A stretch of 26,777 bases of DNA. Source: DALYLB01 sp046154695 (GTDB lineage Bacteria > Acidobacteriota > Blastocatellia > RBC074). Numbering within the stretch: the first letter of the stretch is position 1; each line of letters starts with the position of its first letter. Both the position numbers and the translations under genes were made by a program. Positions 9,853 through 16,400 of this stretch are shown one piece after another. Under the pieces are notes generated by a model. It did no database searches and was not told the origin of the DNA. It saw nothing but the letters and a program-made list of their open reading frames with translations. The stretch spans positions 1 through 26,777 of the forward strand of contig JBJXFI010000402.1 in assembly GCA_046154695.1 (NCBI GenBank). Reading direction: 5' to 3'.

Positions 9853-10710
9853 ATGATGGATCGGGATCCTTTCAGATCGAGTTGTATACGGAGAGCAGCC
9901 GCGCTTCTGTTGCTGGTCTTTATGTTGAAGGCCGCGGCATGCTCCGGCAAGCCGCGGGTTGAATCAGTGGATGGCCCGGTTGTCGGGGCGGGAGGCGGCT
10001 GCGCGCTGTGCGAGGATGCGGACGAGGATGGATTTCCGGACGCGGCGGAGATGCGATCGTTCGATGACCGGAGCAATTTTCGAAAGTGGTTTTCCGCGAT
10101 CGCGGAGATGCAATTTTACCGAATGTCGGATTCGTGGAATGCGGGCCAGCGGGACTGCGCGGGGCTGGTGCGATTTGCGTGGCGGGAGGCGCTGCGGCGG
10201 CACGACCGGGCCTGGTTCCAGGCGATGGGAGAGGGATGGGAGCCGGTCGCGCCGGATGTGCGCGCCTATCGGCTGGAGAACGGACCGCTCGGGGAGAAGA
10301 TCTTTCGCGCCGGATTCGGATCGTTTCAACGGGGCGACCTGGAGGCGGGAAGATTCTCCGAATTCGCCGATGCCCGCACGCTTAAGAATCACAATGTCAT
10401 TTCGCTCGGGCGGGACCGCGGGCAGGCGCGGGCGGGAGACCTGCTCTTCTTTCACCAGCCCGCGGCGCGGAAATATCCTTATCACGTAATGATCTTTCTC
10501 GGAGACGCGAGGATTGCCGGCGAAGGGGCCGCGGACTGGGTTGTGTATCATACCGGGCACACAGGAGACACGGATGCTTCGCCGGAGGACGCGGGCGAGG
10601 TGAAGAAGGTTCGTCTATCCACGCTCGACCGGCATCCCGACCCGCGCTGGCGGCCGGTTGGACGGAATCGCAATTTCCTGGGCTTTTTTCGGCTGAAGAT
10701 ACTGGAGTAA
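9853..10710 (+). CDS. DUF1175 (YfaT-like) exported NlpC/P60-like protein
   Basis: A 285-aa exported protein resembling DUF1175/YfaT. N-terminal hydrophobic segment AAALLLLVFMLKAAACSG is a signal peptide, possibly a lipoprotein signal with Cys30, though the -3 Ala is atypical. DADEDGFPDAAE (about 56-67) is a calcium-loop-like DxDxDGxxDxxE motif. The remainder has the layout of NlpC/P60 papain-like peptidases: a Cys in RDCAGLVRFAW (Cys102), RAGDLLFF, and a His in YHVMIFLG (His211). These enzymes cut peptidoglycan peptides. The start is uncertain: ATG 9790 probably precedes the transcription start, 9853 is the next, and neither has a Shine-Dalgarno. The next gene, encoding alpha-2-macroglobulin, begins 2 nt after the stop; DUF1175 next to A2M is a known association in YfaS-type loci. 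Confidence 0.75.
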   Translation: MMDRDPFRSSCIRRAAALLLLVFMLKAAACSGKPRVESVDGPVVGAGGGCALCEDADEDGFPDAAEMRSFDDRSNFRKWFSAIAEMQFYRMSDSWNAGQRDCAGLVRFAWREALRRHDRAWFQAMGEGWEPVAPDVRAYRLENGPLGEKIFRAGFGSFQRGDLEAGRFSEFADARTLKNHNVISLGRDRGQARAGDLLFFHQPAARKYPYHVMIFLGDARIAGEGAADWVVYHTGHTGDTDASPEDAGEVKKVRLSTLDRHPDPRWRPVGRNRNFLGFFRLKILE

Positions 10711-10712
10711 CT

Positions 10713-13700
10713 ATGAGGTTGAGACATCGTTTTACGTATGTGGCGGTCTATGTGATTGTCCTGGCGGCGATCGGAGGGCTGGCGACGGCCCGTCTGCGCG
10801 CGCAGGGGGAGCAGCAGGCGCCGGCCGCCGCCGCTCCGCAGGCCAGTCCGAAGCCGGTCAAGCCCAGGTTCTCGCTCTCGACCAATCGAACCTACAGCCC
10901 GGAGGAGAAGACGCGGATCTGGATCACCTATCAGGGGCTCGACACGCTCGATTTCCGGGTCTATCAGGTCAATGACCCGATCCGGTTCTTCAAGCAGCTC
11001 AACACTCCGCATCAGATGGGGGAAGAGGATCAGCAGGACGTGGCCGAGGTCGCCGCGGTGGTCGAGCGCAAGCCGACCGCGCTGGAGAAGCTGCGATTGT
11101 TCAAGGCCTCGATCTATCGCGGCTTCAAGAGCTACTTTCGGAATCAGCTTCGCCGCGAGTCGCGGACGGCCTTCAACGACCGGTTCCGTTCGGGGGAGCA
11201 GCTTCCGCTGAACGTCGCCGATTACGCGCGCGTTCCTCTGCTCAATTCGCAGCAGGTGACGATTCGCGGATCATGGCGCCAGGTGCTGACGCCGCTCGGC
11301 AGCGAATATGATTCGCGCATGCTCTCCCTGGGCAAGCGGGAGCCCGGGGTCTATCTCGTCGAGGCCGTGAACGGGGATCTGCGCGCCTATACGATCGCCA
11401 TCGTCACCGATATGACGATGATCAACAAGACCGCGGAGAACGGCGATATGCTGGTCTATGCCGTGGATCGAAAGTCGGGAGAGCCGCGGGACGATGTGCA
11501 GATCGAGATCGTCAAGACCAAAAAGACGATCGTCGCCGGAAAGACCGATCGCAATGGGCTGTTGAAAGTGGAGGTGCCGAAGGAGAAGCAGGAGCAGAAG
11601 TCCGAAGCGGGGGACAGCGGAACGGTGGAGAATCTCGATCCGGCCGAACCGCTTCAGGAGGTCAGACAGCAGCCGATGCTGGTGATGGCGCGCCGGGGCG
11701 ATCAGTTCGCCATCTCGGACCTGGATTCGATGTATTTCGGCGGGTATGACGGCGAGGAGAGCGTTGGGAGCGTCACGAGCTATATCTATACGGATCGCCC
11801 GGTCTATCGGCCGAATCAGAAGGTCTATTTCAAGGGTATCGTGCGGCTGCTCGGAGAGGCGGGGTATGAGATTCCCGCGCAGCGGGCGGTGCGGCTATCG
11901 ATCACCGATGCGAATGACGGAAAGCTGCAGGAGAAGGAGCTTCAGCTCACGGCGCGCGGCACATTCAGCGGAGAGGTCGATCTGCCGGCGGATGCGGGTC
12001 TGGGGAGCTATTCCATCGTCGCGCGGATCGGAAACGCCGAGGCCCGCGGGTGGTTCGAGGTCGCGGAGTACAAGAAGCCCGAGTACAAGGTGCGTGTCTC
12101 GACGCCCCGGCAGTTTGTGCCGGCCGGCGAGAAGACCAATTTCGCCGTTGAGGCGAAATACTTCTTCGGCGCGCCGGTGGCGAATGCCGATGTCAGGTAT
12201 TACATCTACCGTTCGCGCTACTACCATTGGTGGTGGGGCGATGACGAGGGAGTGGATGACGGCATCGGGCAGGGAGAGACGGAGGATGAGGGCGACGGGT
12301 ATGGATACGGCAACGATATGGTGAAGGAGGGCGAGGGCCGCCTCGACGCGCAGGGAAGGCTGGTCGTCCCGTTCGACGTTCCGCCGCCGGATCCGAAGGA
12401 GCCGTTCGATTACACCTATCGGCTCGAGGCGACGGTGACCGACTCCTCGCGGCGGCAGATCGACGGCAGGGCGAGCTTCGTCGGAACGCGCGGGAGCGTC
12501 GTGGCTTCGGCTGAGGTCGAGAATATCGTCGTCTATGAGGGAGACAACGCAAGGATCAAGGTTCGCACCGCGAATTACGAGGGGCGCCCGGTGTCGTCCC
12601 GCGTCACGCTGCGGTTCATCGAGCGGAAATGGGAGCGCATCGAGAGGGAGGGCGAGAGCAAATGGGATCGGTTCGAGTACAAGCTGCGCGAGCGCGATCT
12701 CGGATCCGGCGAGGTGACGACTGATCAGAACGGGATCGGAACCTATTCCTGGCGCGTGCCGGTTGTCGGGAACATCGAGATCCGGACGATTCTTCGCGAG
12801 GGCGGGAAAGAGATCGTCTCGCTCGGCGGATATCTTTGGGCCGCGGATCGCGGCAACCGGTGGTCGGATTTCGCGGGGACGGACTCGGCCTCGATCAAAC
12901 TGATCCCGGACAAGAAGACCTACAAGCCGGGCGAGACCGCGCACGTGCTGGCGATGCTGCCGGACGACAGGACGCATTTGCTGGTGACCACCGAGCTCAA
13001 CACGATTCTCAAGGAGTGGCGGATCGACGCGGCGGGGCGGGCGGTGATGATCGATATCCCGATCGAGGAGCGGTATTCGCCGAATGTCTATCTCAACGTC
13101 TGTTATGTGAAGAACGGCGAGATGTTCATCAGCGACAAGGTTCTCTCGGCGCCGGCGCGGGAAAAGTTCCTCAAGCTGGAGATCACCCCCGACAAGCCGC
13201 AGTACAAGCCGCGCGATCCGGCCGCGTATACGGTTCACGCCCGAAACGCGGACGGGACGCCGGCGGCGGGCGTCGAGGTCAGCCTCGGGCTGGTGGATGA
13301 GGCGATCTACAGCATACGGCCCGACACCGCGCCCGATATCCGGCGCGCGTTTTACGGCCTGCGGCATCGGAGCGTCTACACCTCGTTCTCCTCGACCTTC
13401 GGCTTCACCGGGTATTCGGGAACGAAGCAGCTCGAACTGGCCCGCGACAAACGGGCGTACCAGCTCGCCGACTTCAAGAACGAGAACCAGTTGGCGGAGG
13501 CGAAGATCCGCAAGGAATTCAAGGACACGGCCTTCTGGCAGCCTGATGTCGTCACCGGCGCCGACGGCAAGGCCACGGTCAAGCTGACCCTGCCCGATAA
13601 TCTGACGACGTGGCGGGCGACGGCGCGGGCGGTGACGGCCGATCTGAAGGTCGGGGCGAAGGTCTCGCGGGTGCTTTCCCGCAAGGATCTGATTCTCCGC

Positions 13701-15623
13701 CTGGAGACGCCGCGATTTCTGACCGAGGGCGACACGGTCGTCGTCTCCGGCATCGTTCACAATTATCTGAATGCCGACAAGGACGCCCAGGTCGAGCTGC
13801 AGGTCAATGGGGCCAAACTCCTCGACCCGGCGCAGCTGACGGTCCGGGTGGAGAAGAACGGCGAGAAGCGGATCGACTGGCGGATCTCGGCCACCCAGAT
13901 CGGAACCGTGAGCCTGCTGGCGACGGCCAAAACCACCACGGAATCGGACGGGATCGAACTGCCGCTCGCGGTTCAGGCCGTCGGGCTCAAACAGACGAAG
14001 GGGAACTCGGCCGCGATCAGTGAAGAGAGCGCCGAGCGCGCATTCACGCTTGAGGTTCCGAATACCGCCGACCCGCAATCGCGAAGCCTGCGGATCGAGG
14101 CGTCTCCCTCGATTGCCGGCGCGATGTTCGGCGCGCTGGACTATCTGACCAGTTATCCCTACGGCTGCACGGAGCAGACCATGTCCAGCTTCCTGCCCAA
14201 CGTGGTCGTCGCCGCCGCGCTGAAGGAGGTGAAATCGGCCACGGTCAAGGGCTCGAACAATCTCAACGCCAAGGTGCAGCGCGGGCTCGACCGGCTCTAC
14301 AGCCTGCAGCACGATGACGGAGGATGGGGCTGGTGGAAGGACGACAAGACCGATCCCTTCATGACCGCCTATGTCGTCGATGGAATGGCGATGGCTCGCC
14401 GCGCCGGCTATGGCCCGCAGAGCTATGTGCTCGACAACGGGCGCGGCAGAATCCGCCAGCTTCTGGATGCGGGAAAGATCGAGAACAGCCCGATCGACCC
14501 CGAATCGCGCGCCTATCTGGTGTACGCGCTCACATCGAGCGGAGCGCCGGAGCCGCGGCACGTCAACGACCTCTTCAATCGCCGCGGGGAGCTGCAACCG
14601 TACGGCAAGGCGCTGCTGGCCCTCTCGCTGAGCCTCGCCGGGGACGCCGGCCGCGCGAAACAGGTCGTCGAGGATCTGGAGCGCGCGGCGCGCGCAAACG
14701 AATTCGACGCCCACTGGGAATCGAAGCGCCGGCCGATGCTCGAATACACCGAGATCGTGGACATCGAGGCGACGGCCCTCGCATTGAAGGCGATCGCGCG
14801 AATCAATCCGCAAAGCCCCCTGCTTCCCAAGGCGGCCCGGTGGCTGGTCTCCAACCGCCGCAACGGAAGCTATTGGGATTCGACGAAGCACACGGCCTTC
14901 GCGATCTTCGGCCTGACCGAGTATCTGAACGTCAGCCGGGAGCTCTCGGCCGATTACACGGTCGAGGTTTATCTGAACGGCGAGCAGGTGCTCACGAAGC
15001 GGGTGACGGCGGCGGAGGCGGTCTCGGGGCAGCCGTTGATTGTCGAGCGAAAGGGAACGGCCGCCGGCGCGAATCAGATTCGCGTGGTCAAACGGGGCGC
15101 CGGCGTGCTCTATGCGTCGGCGACGCTCGAATACTTCACGCGGGAAGAGAACACCGTCGCGCAATCGACGCCCGATCTGAAGATGAGCCGGGAATACCTG
15201 CGGCTGGCGGTGACCGAAACGTACGGGAAGCCGAAATGGACGCTGGAGCCGCTCACGGGCGAGCTGCGTTCGGGGGATCTGATCGTCTCGCGGCTTCGCG
15301 TGCAGGGCGCGCGCGGCCGCTATCTGATGATCGAGGACCCCATCCCGGCGGGATGCGAGCAGATCGAGCGTGTCGGCGGCGTGGACCTCAACTACTCCAC
15401 ACGGGATTGGACCGACTGGTACAGCGCGCGGGAGTTCCGCGACAACCGGTCGGTGATCTTCGCCAACTCGTTCGACGGCGACGCGACCTATCAGGTGGCG
15501 ATGCGCGTGCTCATCCCCGGCGAATTCAAGGTGGCGCCCGCCCGGGCCGAACTGATGTATCAACCCACGGTGCAGGCGAACACCGCAAACTGGAAGACGA
15601 ATATTCTCGACAAGCGGCAATAG
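10713..15623 (+). CDS. Bacterial alpha-2-macroglobulin with thioester
   Basis: A 1636-aa periplasmic alpha-2-macroglobulin. A signal peptide or anchor (about 7-29) is followed by macroglobulin domains. The A2M_N-type domain begins near residue 355 (YIYTDRPVYRPNQKVYFKG), the bait-region domain lies near 725-890, and the alpha-2-macroglobulin core near 940-1035 (FWQPDVVTGADGKA, LPDNLTTWRATARA). The thioester-containing helical domain carries YGCTEQTMSSFLPN, with Cys1152 and Gln1155 able to form the internal thioester. DDGGWGWWKDD and C-terminal receptor-like domains follow. When a protease cleaves the bait region, such proteins change shape and trap it covalently. GGAG (10704-10707) sits 5 nt before ATG 10713. 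A Trp then Asp/Glu/Gly-rich insert (about 500-535) is unusual. Neighbours are a DUF1175 peptidase-like gene, a membrane protein and a PBP/SpoIID fusion. Confidence 0.93.
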   Translation: MRLRHRFTYVAVYVIVLAAIGGLATARLRAQGEQQAPAAAAPQASPKPVKPRFSLSTNRTYSPEEKTRIWITYQGLDTLDFRVYQVNDPIRFFKQLNTPHQMGEEDQQDVAEVAAVVERKPTALEKLRLFKASIYRGFKSYFRNQLRRESRTAFNDRFRSGEQLPLNVADYARVPLLNSQQVTIRGSWRQVLTPLGSEYDSRMLSLGKREPGVYLVEAVNGDLRAYTIAIVTDMTMINKTAENGDMLVYAVDRKSGEPRDDVQIEIVKTKKTIVAGKTDRNGLLKVEVPKEKQEQKSEAGDSGTVENLDPAEPLQEVRQQPMLVMARRGDQFAISDLDSMYFGGYDGEESVGSVTSYIYTDRPVYRPNQKVYFKGIVRLLGEAGYEIPAQRAVRLSITDANDGKLQEKELQLTARGTFSGEVDLPADAGLGSYSIVARIGNAEARGWFEVAEYKKPEYKVRVSTPRQFVPAGEKTNFAVEAKYFFGAPVANADVRYYIYRSRYYHWWWGDDEGVDDGIGQGETEDEGDGYGYGNDMVKEGEGRLDAQGRLVVPFDVPPPDPKEPFDYTYRLEATVTDSSRRQIDGRASFVGTRGSVVASAEVENIVVYEGDNARIKVRTANYEGRPVSSRVTLRFIERKWERIEREGESKWDRFEYKLRERDLGSGEVTTDQNGIGTYSWRVPVVGNIEIRTILREGGKEIVSLGGYLWAADRGNRWSDFAGTDSASIKLIPDKKTYKPGETAHVLAMLPDDRTHLLVTTELNTILKEWRIDAAGRAVMIDIPIEERYSPNVYLNVCYVKNGEMFISDKVLSAPAREKFLKLEITPDKPQYKPRDPAAYTVHARNADGTPAAGVEVSLGLVDEAIYSIRPDTAPDIRRAFYGLRHRSVYTSFSSTFGFTGYSGTKQLELARDKRAYQLADFKNENQLAEAKIRKEFKDTAFWQPDVVTGADGKATVKLTLPDNLTTWRATARAVTADLKVGAKVSRVLSRKDLILRLETPRFLTEGDTVVVSGIVHNYLNADKDAQVELQVNGAKLLDPAQLTVRVEKNGEKRIDWRISATQIGTVSLLATAKTTTESDGIELPLAVQAVGLKQTKGNSAAISEESAERAFTLEVPNTADPQSRSLRIEASPSIAGAMFGALDYLTSYPYGCTEQTMSSFLPNVVVAAALKEVKSATVKGSNNLNAKVQRGLDRLYSLQHDDGGWGWWKDDKTDPFMTAYVVDGMAMARRAGYGPQSYVLDNGRGRIRQLLDAGKIENSPIDPESRAYLVYALTSSGAPEPRHVNDLFNRRGELQPYGKALLALSLSLAGDAGRAKQVVEDLERAARANEFDAHWESKRRPMLEYTEIVDIEATALALKAIARINPQSPLLPKAARWLVSNRRNGSYWDSTKHTAFAIFGLTEYLNVSRELSADYTVEVYLNGEQVLTKRVTAAEAVSGQPLIVERKGTAAGANQIRVVKRGAGVLYASATLEYFTREENTVAQSTPDLKMSREYLRLAVTETYGKPKWTLEPLTGELRSGDLIVSRLRVQGARGRYLMIEDPIPAGCEQIERVGGVDLNYSTRDWTDWYSAREFRDNRSVIFANSFDGDATYQVAMRVLIPGEFKVAPARAELMYQPTVQANTANWKTNILDKRQ

Positions 15624-15632
15624 GGGACCCCA

Positions 15633-16400
15633 ATGTTCAAAGACGTGATCGAGGCCGTCGCAAACGCGGCGCGCAAGCTCTTCGGCAACTGGCGCGCGTT
15701 ACTGATTTCGTTCGCCCTCTATGCGGCGCTGATCGGCGTGGTCTATCTCTTCTTCACGACGCGCGAGGCGACGCTGTTTCAGGTGGTTTTGAGCATTGTG
15801 GTTCTGCCGCTGGCCGCGATCGTCCTCTTCTTTTCCCTGCAGGGGATGGGAATCAGTTATGTGCGGATCGGCGTCGGGGCGCTTTATCTGCTCAAGCGGG
15901 CGCTGCGCGATTGCTGGCTGCTGCTGTTGATCAGCCTGCCGCTGGCGGCGCTGGGATGGGCGTTCATTCATTATGTCGAAAATCCGGATCCGAAGCTCAT
16001 GAACCCATGGGTCGAGTCGCGCGCGTGGCTCAGGGAGCCGGTGTCGGTCTTCTGGTACCTGCTGCTCTATCTGATTCTTCCCCTGATAGCGATTCACTGG
16101 TGGATCGCGGCCGCGCGGGAGGGGCTCGGCGGGGCCTTGAAGGGGGCGGCGCGAAATATCGGGCGCGCGCTTTCGCCGCGCTCGATGCTGATCTACCTGG
16201 CGCTCGGCGCCGTCTTTGGGGCGAGCGCGTGGTTTCTCTTCTTCACGAAGATTCACCTCAAGAGCGAATGGGGCGAGCTGTGGCTTTTTGGCGCGCGATT
16301 CACACTCGGGCTCGTGATGATCTTTCTGGGCTGGATGCTGACGCTCGGCGCCATGGCCGAGATCACCGCGCGGCGGGCGATCGGCGAACTGGAGGCCTGA
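15633..16400 (+). CDS. Polytopic membrane protein of the macroglobulin cassette, unknown
   Basis: A 255-aa inner-membrane protein with about six hydrophobic helices (roughly 23-43, 48-70, 92-112, 135-158, 186-208, 221-242). The first helix follows an amphipathic N-terminus (MFKDVIEAVANAARKLFGNWRALL). A repeated R-A-L pattern in cytoplasmic loops (LLKRALRDCW, RNIGRALSPRSM) hints at two related halves, resembling glycerophosphoryl-diester-phosphodiesterase-type or DUF975-like membrane domains, but I do not recognise a specific family. It starts 9 nt after the macroglobulin stop, and its own stop abuts the GTG start of the fusion gene, so it is an integral member of the operon. It could anchor or sense for the periplasmic partners; that is inference. 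Confidence 0.8.
   Translation: MFKDVIEAVANAARKLFGNWRALLISFALYAALIGVVYLFFTTREATLFQVVLSIVVLPLAAIVLFFSLQGMGISYVRIGVGALYLLKRALRDCWLLLLISLPLAALGWAFIHYVENPDPKLMNPWVESRAWLREPVSVFWYLLLYLILPLIAIHWWIAAAREGLGGALKGAARNIGRALSPRSMLIYLALGAVFGASAWFLFFTKIHLKSEWGELWLFGARFTLGLVMIFLGWMLTLGAMAEITARRAIGELEA

Noticed and set aside
11895..15620. Minus-strand open frame of 1241 codons across the macroglobulin gene
   Set aside because: Antisense shadow. Composition is Arg/Leu/Asp/His-rich without structure, while the plus strand encodes a full A2M with thioester.
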